A stretch of 64,000 nt of DNA from NCBI RefSeq assembly GCF_019038595.1, contig NZ_JAHOPF010000003.1, positions 62,001 through 126,000 of the forward strand. Reading direction: 5' to 3'. Each line of letters starts with the position of its first letter. Within the stretch, counting starts at the first letter, position 1. Position numbers and translations under genes: made by a program. Below the pieces are notes generated by a model. That model had not been told where the DNA came from. It saw nothing but the letters and a program-made list of their open reading frames with translations, and made no database searches. The stretch comes from Kaistella soli (GTDB taxonomy: Bacteria > Bacteroidota > Bacteroidia > Flavobacteriales > Weeksellaceae). Shown one piece after another: positions 1 through 9,021 of this stretch.

Positions 1-1
1 T

Positions 2-3000
2 TCCTTGGGAGCTATCAATGTTCCGCAAGGTTCAGTGAAAGTGACGGCAAACGGTGTTCAGCTTCAGGAAGGGATTGATTATACAGTGGATTATATGCTC
101 GGTACGGTGAATATCATTAATGAAACCGTGAAACAGTCTGGTCAGGCAATTAATATTTCCCTTGAAAATCAACTTACGTTTAATACTCAGAGAAAAAGAT
201 TTTTAGGATTAAATTTAGAAAGAAAGTTCAATGAACATCTTAGGATTGGCGGAACGGTAGTGAATTATGCGGAGACTCCTTTGACCCAGAAAGTAAATTT
301 TGGCCAGGAAGCGGTAAATAATACCATGGCCGGTTTCAATATTTTATATAATAACGAACTGCCTTTCCTTACCAGGCTTACCGATAAAATTCCTTTAGTG
401 AATACCGAAGCGCCTTCGAATTTAAGTTTTGCTGCAGAAGGAGCTTATTTAATTCCCGGACAGAACAAAGGAATCGGCGACCAGTCTTATATTGATGATT
501 TTGAGCAAACAACTTCAAAAATCTCTCTGAAAGAGCCTGCGATGTGGAGTCTGGCTTCGAAACCGGAACACAACCCGGAACCATTTTTCGCCAACGCCAG
601 CCTTAACGATAACATCGCTCACGGAAACGGTAGAGGTTTGCTGACGTGGTATAATATTGACCCGAGATTTTACGGAATCGGCGGTAAGGCACCAAGCGGA
701 ATCAATGCACAGGCAGTTTCCAATCATGCTTCGAGACGGGTTCAAACTCAGGAACTGTATAACTCACGCGATTTTGTTGCCGGTGAACAGCTTTATACCA
801 ATACTTTTGACATTACCTATTTCCCGAACGAAAGAGGTCCTTATAACGTGAACCCAAGTACCGAATCCACCCAGGAAAGATGGGCAGGTCTTATGCGGCC
901 GATTTCGGTTTCCAATTTTGTTAATTCCAATATTGAATATGTGGAGTTCTGGATGATGGATCCTTATGCGGACGGCAATACTTTAGGAGCCAATCCTAAA
1001 TTATTGCTGCATTTGGGAAATGTTTCAGAAGATGTGCTGAAAGACGGAAAGCTGCAGTATGAGAACGGATTGCCAACGCCAAATGTTCCGGCCAATACTT
1101 CCACGACCAACTGGGGAAGCCAGCCGAATCAGTTTCCTATTTTATATGCTTTCTCCACAGAAAATGAAGAAAGAACAGCGCAGGATTTAGGATATGACGG
1201 TTTGGATGCTCAGGGTGAAGCCGCGAAATTCGGCACCAATTTCATCAATCCGGTAACCCAGGTTCCGGATCCGGCTTCCGATGATTTCGTGTTTTATCTG
1301 TCTGATAAATTTCAGGGAACTCAGGCTTCATCGCTTTTAGAAAGATATAAATATTTCCGCGGTCCTGAAGGCAATTCACAGAGCAATACTCTGGAAGTCG
1401 CTACCCAAACTCCGGATGCAGAAGATGTAAACCGAGATTACAACCTCGATCAGAACGAAAACTATAACCAGTACAACATCAGCCTTGATAAAGCAAGTCT
1501 TACTTTGGGACAGAATTTTATCGTTGATGAGAAAGAAGTGGAAGCCAAATTCCAGAACGGGCAAACCGGTACCAATAAATGGTATTTATTCCGTGTTCCG
1601 GTATCTCAGTTTGCGACAGATGCTGGTGCTCATGACCCGTCGGTTCTGAATAATGTGAGATTTGCAAGAATGCTTTTAACCGGTTTCGATCAAACAGCAA
1701 CGATCCGTTTCGGAACGTTGGATCTGGTAAGAAGCGACTGGAGAAAATATTCCAAAGATATTGCGACCAACACTGCGGATACTGAAGGGGTAAATCCTGT
1801 AGACAATAAAAACCTGGATGTTGGAAGCGTAAATCTTGAAGAAAACGGACTTAACCAGCCGCCTTACGTTCTTCCTCCGGGAATCGACCGTCAGGTACTG
1901 AGCGGAAATGCCGGTGCACAGAGACAGAATGAAGCTTCACTGTATATAAAAACTGCGCCTATTGAGCCTAAAACATCAAGAGGGGTTTTCAAAAATGTAG
2001 CTTTGGATATGCGCCGTTACAATAACTTAGAGCTTTTTGTACATGCTGAAGATGTGAGAGCCGGAGCGCAAAGCAACGGTCTTGACCCCAATGCCAAATT
2101 CTTTATCCGTTTCGGAAGTGATGCGTCTGATAACTATTATGAATACGAAACTTCTTTAACATATACACCGAGAAACGCTACTTCTCCACTCGAGATATGG
2201 CCTTCCGCCAATACGGTGAATCTTGCTGTTCAGAGCTTTATCGATGCGAAATTAAGAAGAGACCAGAATTCATCGGTAGCTATTGATCAGAGAACTGAAG
2301 ATTTCGAATACGGTGCAATAGACCCCAATAAAAAAATCTTTATCAAAGGACGCCCAAGTTTAGGAAACGTAACGACCATTATGCTTGGAGTTCGGAATAA
2401 AGATGAAGCAACTTCCAAAGACCTGGTACTTTGGGTAAACGAAATCCGTCTTTCGGGAATCGAAAACAAAGGCGGTTATGCAGGAAATGCAAGCGTTAAT
2501 TTCAACCTTGGGGATTTTGCAATGGTGAATGCCAACGCTTCTTACTCCACCATCGGATTTGGCGGCATTACAGAAAAACCTTCGGAAAGAGCTCAGTCTA
2601 CGCTGTCTGCCTATAATGTAAATACCACCGTGAATGTTGATAAATTCTTGCCTGAAAAAGTGGGAATGAAGATTCCGGTGAATTACTCTTATACGCAAAC
2701 CATTGAAGATCCAAAGTATAATCCGCTGGATAATGATGTGACTTTCGAGGAAGCTCCTAACAGGGAAGAATTGAAAAAAGTTGCGAGAACCTACACGCAG
2801 CAGAGAAGCATCGGTGTGGTGAACATGCGCAAAGACCGAATGAATCCCAACAAAAAACCGAAATTTTATGATGTGGAAAATCTTTCGGTGACAGCGGTTT
2901 ATAACGATGATTACTACCGTGACGTATATACGAAGAAAAATTACCGTCAGTATTTGAGAGGATATGTTGATTATAATTATTCGTTTAAACCATGGGTTTT

Positions 3001-5119
3001 AAGGCCGTTCAATAAAATTGTCAGCGATACGGCAAAATCGTATAAATATTTGCGATTCATTAAAGAGGTAAATTTCAATCCGATCCCGACAAGACTTTCT
3101 TTCAGGACAGAAATCGACAGAAATTACAACGAACTTGAGTTCAGAAATATTGAGGCTATTCTCAACGGAAACTCGGCTCAGAACTTCGATGTTATTAAAA
3201 ACAGAAACTTCTATTTCGGCTGGCAGTACGGTTTAGGATTTAATTTCACTAAATCTCTGAAGCTGGAAATTAATTCAGCCATGAGAACGCTGAATGATAA
3301 TCTGAATGTGTATGACATGAACAATAAGTCGATTTTCGAAAATCCTCTGCGTGCCGGACGACCGGTTTTATACAACCACAGAGTTCAGCTGAATTACAGA
3401 TTCCCGTTTGAATATCTGCCTTATCTGGATTTCATTAATGCAGAGCTCGGTTACGGATTTACCTATAACTGGAATGCGAGAAGTACCGTGATGACCGGTT
3501 TCGTAAACCCTGAAACTCAAAGACAGGAAAGTTTGGGAAGTATCGGGCAGAACACGAATAATATCGTCGCCACTTCAACGGTAGATGTTCCGAAATTCTT
3601 CAGTAAGTTTAAATATTTCCAGACCATCAATACCAAAATGCAGAAGCGTAAACAGGAAATTGATTCCCTGAATAATGCGTACAATTTGGTTTGGCAGAAG
3701 AAAAATTCTAAGAAAACCTTCAAGAGTTATAAATTTAAAAACAAACTGAATCCGCTGCAAAGTGTGGCTTACGCTTTAACGTCAGTTAAACAGCTTGATA
3801 TTTCTTATAACGAAAACAACGGAACGGTGCTTCCGGGCTTGCTTTCTGCACCGAACTGGTACGGTTACGGCCAGACTTTAGGCGGACCGACTTACGGTTT
3901 CCTTTTAGGTTCCCAGGCAGATATCCGAAGAACGATTATTGAAAACGGCTGGATATCGAATTCAAATTACATGAACGATCCGTACACCCAGATGAAGAAC
4001 CAGAATTTCCTTGCCAATGTGCAGGTGATGCCGGTGAACGATTTCCGGATTGATTTGAATGTTTTGAAGAATTATAACAGCAATTTCATTCAGGGAGGGT
4101 ATAATGTGGATGCAGATTCTGATCCGGCAAACGGCTTCCAGTTCTCTTTCGGAACAGATATGATTACCTACAGCAAAACAGCCTGGACTTTCGGAACTGC
4201 TTTCGTGGACGGTAAAAACATTTACGATACGATGTATGAAAATGCAAAACAGATCTATCTGCAGTCCGGCGGAGTTTACAACGAAGCAGATTTTGCCAGA
4301 GGAAAAGGGTTGGGCGACGCTTATGTTTTAATCCCTGCGTTTCAGGCTGCAGTAGAAGGTAAAACAGTAAACGGAAGACTTTCGGATCCTAAAAAATCCG
4401 GTTTCCCGCTCCCGAACTGGAGAGTGACTTATTCCGGGCTTAAAAATATTCCTTTGGTGAACAGTCAGTTTTCTAAATTTGATATTCTTCACGGTTACAG
4501 TTCCACTTATACCGCTTCGGGAATTCAGTCAAGTGTAGATTATTATAATATGCAGAACAATGCCACCGCGCCGCGTGTGGATGCTTTTGGAAACGAATTT
4601 AATCCTTATACTTTCTCGCAAGTCGGTTATGTGGAAACTTTTGCACCGCTTTTAGGAGCCGATGTTACCATGAGAAACAATATGCAGTTCCGGGCGCAGT
4701 ACAACCGCGACAGAATGTTTATGCTCGGTTTGGTAAATCACACTTTGACGGAAGATGCCGGTAAAGAATATATTTTCGGTTTCGGTTACATCTTAAAGGA
4801 TTTAAAAATGAAAATGAATTTCAAAGGAAAAGAAAGAACCATTAAAAGTGACCTTAATATCCGCGGCGATTTCTCTTTGAGAGACAGCCAAACCAGAATC
4901 ACGAATATTTTACAGAACGATTCACAGGTAACAGGCGGCCAGAGAATGATGAGCATCAAACTTTCTGCTGATTATAATATGTCGCAGAATTTCAGCCTAA
5001 GATTCTTCTACGATCAGCTGCTGACGAAATATAAAATTTCCACTGCCTTCCCGCTTTCAACAGTGAGGGCAGGATTGACGGCAACGTTTACCTTCGCAGG
5101 AAGCGGCGGCGGTTTCTAA
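2..5119 (+). CDS. sprA: SprA, T9SS outer-membrane translocon protein (5' truncated)
   Basis: The frame is open from the first bases of the window, so the N-terminus lies outside; about 1,705 C-terminal residues are present. SprA is the giant outer-membrane beta-barrel that forms the type IX secretion conduit and is needed for gliding. The sequence has the family's look: long stretches of alternating aromatic/polar beta strands, many Asn/Tyr-rich segments, and a C-terminus ending in an outer-membrane-like strand (ATFTFAGSGGGF). Family members are about 2,300-2,400 residues, so roughly a quarter is missing here. A strong terminator follows directly. The Plug protein that seals this barrel in Flavobacterium johnsoniae is represented at 56528-57739. 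Confidence 0.93.
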   Translation, partial: SLGAINVPQGSVKVTANGVQLQEGIDYTVDYMLGTVNIINETVKQSGQAINISLENQLTFNTQRKRFLGLNLERKFNEHLRIGGTVVNYAETPLTQKVNFGQEAVNNTMAGFNILYNNELPFLTRLTDKIPLVNTEAPSNLSFAAEGAYLIPGQNKGIGDQSYIDDFEQTTSKISLKEPAMWSLASKPEHNPEPFFANASLNDNIAHGNGRGLLTWYNIDPRFYGIGGKAPSGINAQAVSNHASRRVQTQELYNSRDFVAGEQLYTNTFDITYFPNERGPYNVNPSTESTQERWAGLMRPISVSNFVNSNIEYVEFWMMDPYADGNTLGANPKLLLHLGNVSEDVLKDGKLQYENGLPTPNVPANTSTTNWGSQPNQFPILYAFSTENEERTAQDLGYDGLDAQGEAAKFGTNFINPVTQVPDPASDDFVFYLSDKFQGTQASSLLERYKYFRGPEGNSQSNTLEVATQTPDAEDVNRDYNLDQNENYNQYNISLDKASLTLGQNFIVDEKEVEAKFQNGQTGTNKWYLFRVPVSQFATDAGAHDPSVLNNVRFARMLLTGFDQTATIRFGTLDLVRSDWRKYSKDIATNTADTEGVNPVDNKNLDVGSVNLEENGLNQPPYVLPPGIDRQVLSGNAGAQRQNEASLYIKTAPIEPKTSRGVFKNVALDMRRYNNLELFVHAEDVRAGAQSNGLDPNAKFFIRFGSDASDNYYEYETSLTYTPRNATSPLEIWPSANTVNLAVQSFIDAKLRRDQNSSVAIDQRTEDFEYGAIDPNKKIFIKGRPSLGNVTTIMLGVRNKDEATSKDLVLWVNEIRLSGIENKGGYAGNASVNFNLGDFAMVNANASYSTIGFGGITEKPSERAQSTLSAYNVNTTVNVDKFLPEKVGMKIPVNYSYTQTIEDPKYNPLDNDVTFEEAPNREELKKVARTYTQQRSIGVVNMRKDRMNPNKKPKFYDVENLSVTAVYNDDYYRDVYTKKNYRQYLRGYVDYNYSFKPWVLRPFNKIVSDTAKSYKYLRFIKEVNFNPIPTRLSFRTEIDRNYNELEFRNIEAILNGNSAQNFDVIKNRNFYFGWQYGLGFNFTKSLKLEINSAMRTLNDNLNVYDMNNKSIFENPLRAGRPVLYNHRVQLNYRFPFEYLPYLDFINAELGYGFTYNWNARSTVMTGFVNPETQRQESLGSIGQNTNNIVATSTVDVPKFFSKFKYFQTINTKMQKRKQEIDSLNNAYNLVWQKKNSKKTFKSYKFKNKLNPLQSVAYALTSVKQLDISYNENNGTVLPGLLSAPNWYGYGQTLGGPTYGFLLGSQADIRRTIIENGWISNSNYMNDPYTQMKNQNFLANVQVMPVNDFRIDLNVLKNYNSNFIQGGYNVDADSDPANGFQFSFGTDMITYSKTAWTFGTAFVDGKNIYDTMYENAKQIYLQSGGVYNEADFARGKGLGDAYVLIPAFQAAVEGKTVNGRLSDPKKSGFPLPNWRVTYSGLKNIPLVNSQFSKFDILHGYSSTYTASGIQSSVDYYNMQNNATAPRVDAFGNEFNPYTFSQVGYVETFAPLLGADVTMRNNMQFRAQYNRDRMFMLGLVNHTLTEDAGKEYIFGFGYILKDLKMKMNFKGKERTIKSDLNIRGDFSLRDSQTRITNILQNDSQVTGGQRMMSIKLSADYNMSQNFSLRFFYDQLLTKYKISTAFPLSTVRAGLTATFTFAGSGGGF

Positions 5120-5131
5120 AAAATAAACTTT

Positions 5132-5163
5132 AAACTCAGGATTCCGATCCTGAGTTTTTTTTT
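5132..5163 (+). terminator. Rho-independent terminator after sprA
   Basis: An 11-bp perfect stem (AAACTCAGGAT / ATCCTGAGTTT) with a TCCG loop runs into nine T residues, 12 bases after the sprA stop codon. Confidence 0.9.
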
Positions 5164-5221
5164 GAATTATAATAAGGGTGAAATTTCATTGATCTCAATC
5201 CAAACCGAACTTTTATGCCTT

Positions 5222-5255
5222 TTGTAGTTTTAAAAAAATTAAATCCCTAATTTTG
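5222..5255 (+). promoter_or_regulatory. Putative folE promoter
   Basis: TTG at 5222-5224 and TAATTTTG at 5248-5255, spacer 23, match the Bacteroidota sigma-A consensus TTG-N17-23-TAnnTTTG. It lies 18 bases before the folE start codon, implying a very short leader. Confidence 0.5.
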
Positions 5256-5273
5256 TCTTTTCATTATTAAAAT

Positions 5274-5939
5274 ATGAACCAAGATATCGAAAACGACGAC
5301 GACCTGTTCACCGGAAAAGATCACACCCCTTTAAGAACTGATGCTTTCGAAAAATCCCCCGAGGAAAAAATAGAAATCATCCAGCACCATTTTCATCAGA
5401 TTATGGAAACTTTGGGTTTGGATATGACTGATGATTCTTTAAAAGATTCTCCGAAACGGGTTGCGAAAATGTATGTAAACGAAATTTTCGGCGGATTGCT
5501 GCCTGAAAATAAACCAGGAATTTCAACATTCTCCAATAAATATAAATACCGCCAGATGTTGGTCGAAAAAGACATTACGGTATATTCTTTCTGCGAGCAT
5601 CATTTTCTGCCGATCATTGGAAAAGCACATGTTGCTTATATCTCGAACGGTGAAGTGATCGGGCTGTCAAAAATCAACAGAATTGTAGATCATTACGCAA
5701 AACGTCCGCAGGTTCAGGAAAGATTAACCATGCAGATTGTTGAAGCCATAAAAACTGCTCTCGGAACAAAAGATGTGGCCTGTATCATTGATGCAAAACA
5801 TTTGTGCGTCAACTGCCGCGGAATTAAAGATACGGCAAGTTCAACCATTACCGCAGAATTAAGCGGAATTTTCAGAACGAACCCGATTACCCGTCAGGAA
5901 TTCCTGCATTATGTCGGAAGCCATGCAAAATTCGATTAA
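5274..5939 (+). CDS. folE: GTP cyclohydrolase I
   Basis: 221 residues, full family length. It converts GTP to 7,8-dihydroneopterin triphosphate, the first step of tetrahydrofolate synthesis, in the cytoplasm. The zinc ligands are visible: Cys107 and His110 in FCEHHF, and Cys178 in HLCVNCRG. The conserved GLSKINRIVDHYAKRPQVQE segment (about 130-149) is intact. The first 35 residues are acidic and variable, as is usual. It stands alone between the sprA terminator and cysS, which begins 58 bases later and may be cotranscribed. Confidence 0.97.
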   Translation: MNQDIENDDDLFTGKDHTPLRTDAFEKSPEEKIEIIQHHFHQIMETLGLDMTDDSLKDSPKRVAKMYVNEIFGGLLPENKPGISTFSNKYKYRQMLVEKDITVYSFCEHHFLPIIGKAHVAYISNGEVIGLSKINRIVDHYAKRPQVQERLTMQIVEAIKTALGTKDVACIIDAKHLCVNCRGIKDTASSTITAELSGIFRTNPITRQEFLHYVGSHAKFD

Positions 5940-5997
5940 TCCAGAAATGATTTAAAATTGTTTTCGGATCAACTTCAAAACATTCAAACTATAATTA

Positions 5998-7467
5998 ATG
6001 GAACTTAAAATATACAACTCTCTTTCCGGTGAAAAGGAAATCTTCAGACCAATCCACGAAAACAACGTCGGAATGTACGTTTGTGGACCCACTGTTTACA
6101 GCAATGTCCATCTCGGAAATGTAAGGACTTTTATGTCTTTTGATTTTATTTACCGTTCTTTAACGCATCTTGGCTACAAAGTGCGTTACGTAAGAAATAT
6201 TACCGATGCAGGACATTTAACCGATGATGGTGATGTGGATAATGACAGATTCGTAAAACAGTCGCGTCTTGAAAAACTGGAGCCCATGGAAATCGTACAG
6301 AAATATACAGTAGATTTTCACAAAGTTCTGGAAAATTTCAATTTGCTTCCTCCGACCATTGAGCCGACTGCAACTGGCCATATTCTGGAACAGATCGAGC
6401 TTACACAAAAACTTTTAGATAAAGGCTTTGCTTATGAAAGCAACGGTTCCGTGTATTTCGATGTGCTGGAATATAACAGCCGCGGTTTGAATTACGGTGA
6501 ACTTTCACGACGGAATATTGAAGAACTTTTTGCCAATACCCGTGATCTGGACGGGCAGAACGAGAAGAAAAACCCTCAGGATTTTGCGCTTTGGAAAGCA
6601 GCTTCACCTGCACACATCATGCGATGGAATTCCCCTTGGGGAGAAGGTTTTCCGGGATGGCATCTGGAATGTACGGCAATGTCTACAAAATATTTAGGAG
6701 AAAAATTTGATATTCACGGTGGCGGAATGGATCTTAAATTCCCTCATCACGAATGTGAAGTCGCTCAGGGGAAAGCATGCAACGGAACCGAGCCTGTAAA
6801 TTACTGGCTTCATGCCAACATGCTCACCATGAACGGGCAGCGGATGAGCAAATCTACCGGGAATTACATTCTTCCTATGGAACTCGTTTCCGGGAATAAT
6901 GATTTTTTTGAAAAAGCTTTTCACCCTGCGATTGTACGTTTCAACTTTTTGCAGGCGCATTACAGAAGTGTCCTCGATATTTCGAATGAAGCGATGGTGG
7001 CCAGTGAAAAAGGTTTCCAGAGACTGATGGAAGCGATGAAAATTTTAAATCAGGTTTCTGCGGCGGACAATCAACAGGGTTCTACCCTCAATATGAAAGA
7101 ATGGAAAGAGAAATGTTATAACGCTTTAACAGATGATTTCAATTCACCGATTTTAATTTCGCATCTTTTTGAAGCGGTAAATTTTATCTTCAAGTTAAAA
7201 GATGAAAAGGAAAAGTTGAGTCCGGAAGATTTGGAAGAACTGAAAAAACTGATGAACGTTTTTGTTTACGAAGTTTTAGGTTTGCAGAATATTGAAGAGA
7301 ACAACAATGAAAAACTTGACCAGACTCTGCGGGTTTTAATAGAGCTGAGAAATCAGGCCAGAAAATCAAAAAACTTCGAACTGTCAGATCAGATCCGCGA
7401 CCGTTTACTGGCTGAAGGTATTGAACTGAAAGATGGCCGTGACGGAACGTCCTATTCCTTAATTTAA
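5998..7467 (+). CDS. cysS: Cysteinyl-tRNA synthetase
   Basis: 489 residues, class I aminoacyl-tRNA synthetase charging tRNA-Cys. The nucleotide-binding HIGH motif appears as HLGN at 38-41, right after the zinc/substrate Cys29 of CGPTVY. The KMSKS loop reads RMSKS near 282-286. Other zinc ligands are in HLECTAMS and [10 protein letters not shown]. The C-terminal DALR-like helical region is complete. A tRNA-Cys gene is also in this window (48780-48850). The gene ends 27 bases before a strong terminator. Confidence 0.97.
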   Translation: MELKIYNSLSGEKEIFRPIHENNVGMYVCGPTVYSNVHLGNVRTFMSFDFIYRSLTHLGYKVRYVRNITDAGHLTDDGDVDNDRFVKQSRLEKLEPMEIVQKYTVDFHKVLENFNLLPPTIEPTATGHILEQIELTQKLLDKGFAYESNGSVYFDVLEYNSRGLNYGELSRRNIEELFANTRDLDGQNEKKNPQDFALWKAASPAHIMRWNSPWGEGFPGWHLECTAMSTKYLGEKFDIHGGGMDLKFPHHECEVAQGKACNGTEPVNYWLHANMLTMNGQRMSKSTGNYILPMELVSGNNDFFEKAFHPAIVRFNFLQAHYRSVLDISNEAMVASEKGFQRLMEAMKILNQVSAADNQQGSTLNMKEWKEKCYNALTDDFNSPILISHLFEAVNFIFKLKDEKEKLSPEDLEELKKLMNVFVYEVLGLQNIEENNNEKLDQTLRVLIELRNQARKSKNFELSDQIRDRLLAEGIELKDGRDGTSYSLI

Positions 7468-7493
7468 AGACAATAATAAATAATACAAGCTTG

Positions 7494-7524
7494 ACCCCTT
7501 CAATAAATGTTGAAGGGGTTTTTT
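7494..7524 (+). terminator. Rho-independent terminator after cysS
   Basis: Ten-bp perfect stem ACCCCTTCAA / TTGAAGGGGT, loop TAAATG, followed by a T run. Confidence 0.9.
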
Positions 7525-7618
7525 GTGAAAAATTTCAATAAAATATACTTTGTTTTAAAATAATAAAAACAATTTCTTAACTTAGTTTACTCAAAAACAC
7601 AATTTTAACACGATTATC

Positions 7619-8782
7619 ATGAAAAAAAAACTATTCTCTTTAGTGATGTTGTCCGTGGTGGTTTTCACTTCTGCACAACAGGATTTTTACGCACTTACCG
7701 GTAAAAATGGGCCCAATATTGTTTTCAGCGATTTCAGGGTTTTGGATGTCGAGAGAGGTATTTCGGGAGAACTTATTTTCGGAACCGAATCTACGCCCAA
7801 AGTTTTTTCACAGATCTTCAACAGAACTGTAACGGAGGAAAAAACAGGTTTTAATCATTCTCAAACTGCTGCCATGGCTTCTCTGGCCTATGATGAACTC
7901 AATGGAAAACTGATTTATATTCCCATGTTTTCGTCCAATGTTTATGTTTTGGATCAAAAATCCAGAGACATTACTTTAATAGAGAGCAACGTTATCAACA
8001 GCAAATCCTGCGATATCGGATCTCAAATCACCCGAATGACTACAGGTTACGACGGAAATGTATATGCGATGAGCAACTCGGGTTCCCAGTTTTTAAAAAT
8101 ATCCGGACAGGGTGGAAAATATACAGTCACCGATTTGGGTTCTGTAAAAAATGATTCCTCCAACGGAGAAAATTCTTTACTTGCGATGAATAAGGGTTTT
8201 GGCGGAGATATGGTGGCTGATGCCGACAATAATTTCTACATTTTTTCGGCTTCGGGAAATGTTTTCAAAATATCACCTCAGTTTTTAAATGCTAAATTTA
8301 TAGGGAAGATTTCAGGGCTGCCAGAGAATTATTCTTTAAACGGTGCGGCCGTTAATTCAAAAGGAAATGTTGTAGTTGCCAGCGCCAAGGGTGAAGGCTT
8401 ATACGAACTTAATCTTGGCGATTTACAGGCAAAACCATTGGCCGGTAATCTGAATACCCATATCTACGATTTGGCGAGCAAATATTTTCTGAATGATAAA
8501 CTGAACGCTGTCAGTAATGGTTTGGCAGATATTTATCCAACCAAAGTGGAAGAAGACTTTATTCATGTGAGGGTTGATGATCAAAAGATCACCGGAAATG
8601 TTGCTGTAGAAATATATGATTTTGCAGGAATTAAAGTGCTGCAGAAAACGCTTCAGTCTATCGGGAAAAACAGTATTCAGAAAATAGAGTTAAATAACTT
8701 AAAATCAGGAATTTATATTGTCTCTCTTTTAGACAGTGACAAAAAGATTATTCTTAATAAAAAAATTGCTGTAAACAGATAA
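7619..8782 (+). CDS. Secreted T9SS type A cargo protein, beta-propeller-like
   Basis: 387 residues. An N-terminal signal peptide (MKKKLFSLVMLSVVVFTSAQ) is followed by repeats of the kind seen in beta-propellers (YDGNVYAMSN, DADNNFYIFS, NSKGNVVVAS), suggesting a blade-built domain over about residues 60-300. The last ~75 residues form a type A sorting domain, with VEIYDFAGIKVLQK and LNNLKSGIYIVSL leading to a basic terminus (KKIAVNR). The predicted route is Sec export, then SprA-dependent secretion or surface attachment. No ligand or enzymatic motif is recognised. It is monocistronic between two terminators. Confidence 0.85.
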   Translation: MKKKLFSLVMLSVVVFTSAQQDFYALTGKNGPNIVFSDFRVLDVERGISGELIFGTESTPKVFSQIFNRTVTEEKTGFNHSQTAAMASLAYDELNGKLIYIPMFSSNVYVLDQKSRDITLIESNVINSKSCDIGSQITRMTTGYDGNVYAMSNSGSQFLKISGQGGKYTVTDLGSVKNDSSNGENSLLAMNKGFGGDMVADADNNFYIFSASGNVFKISPQFLNAKFIGKISGLPENYSLNGAAVNSKGNVVVASAKGEGLYELNLGDLQAKPLAGNLNTHIYDLASKYFLNDKLNAVSNGLADIYPTKVEEDFIHVRVDDQKITGNVAVEIYDFAGIKVLQKTLQSIGKNSIQKIELNNLKSGIYIVSLLDSDKKIILNKKIAVNR

Positions 8783-8805
8783 ATTTTGGGGATTTTTGAA
8801 CGTCT

Positions 8806-8842
8806 AAACCTTTTCGGATTGAAATTCGGGAAGGTTTTTTTA
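8806..8842 (+). terminator. Terminator after the T9SS cargo gene
   Basis: AAACCTT...AAGGTTT outer stem with additional G-T-containing inner pairs, ending in seven T residues. Confidence 0.8.
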
Positions 8843-9021
8843 TGATTTTTCGCATGGTTGATTATTTGTTCTGTAATTGATTGTAAATCAGTATTTAATC
8901 TTGTTTTCAGTTTCTGATATTTATGCAACAAAATATAACAGATCTGCATATTTTTCATAAATTGCGTACTGAAACCGCAATCTGTGCGTTCAGTTTCACC
9001 AAAGAAAACAAACATTGATCA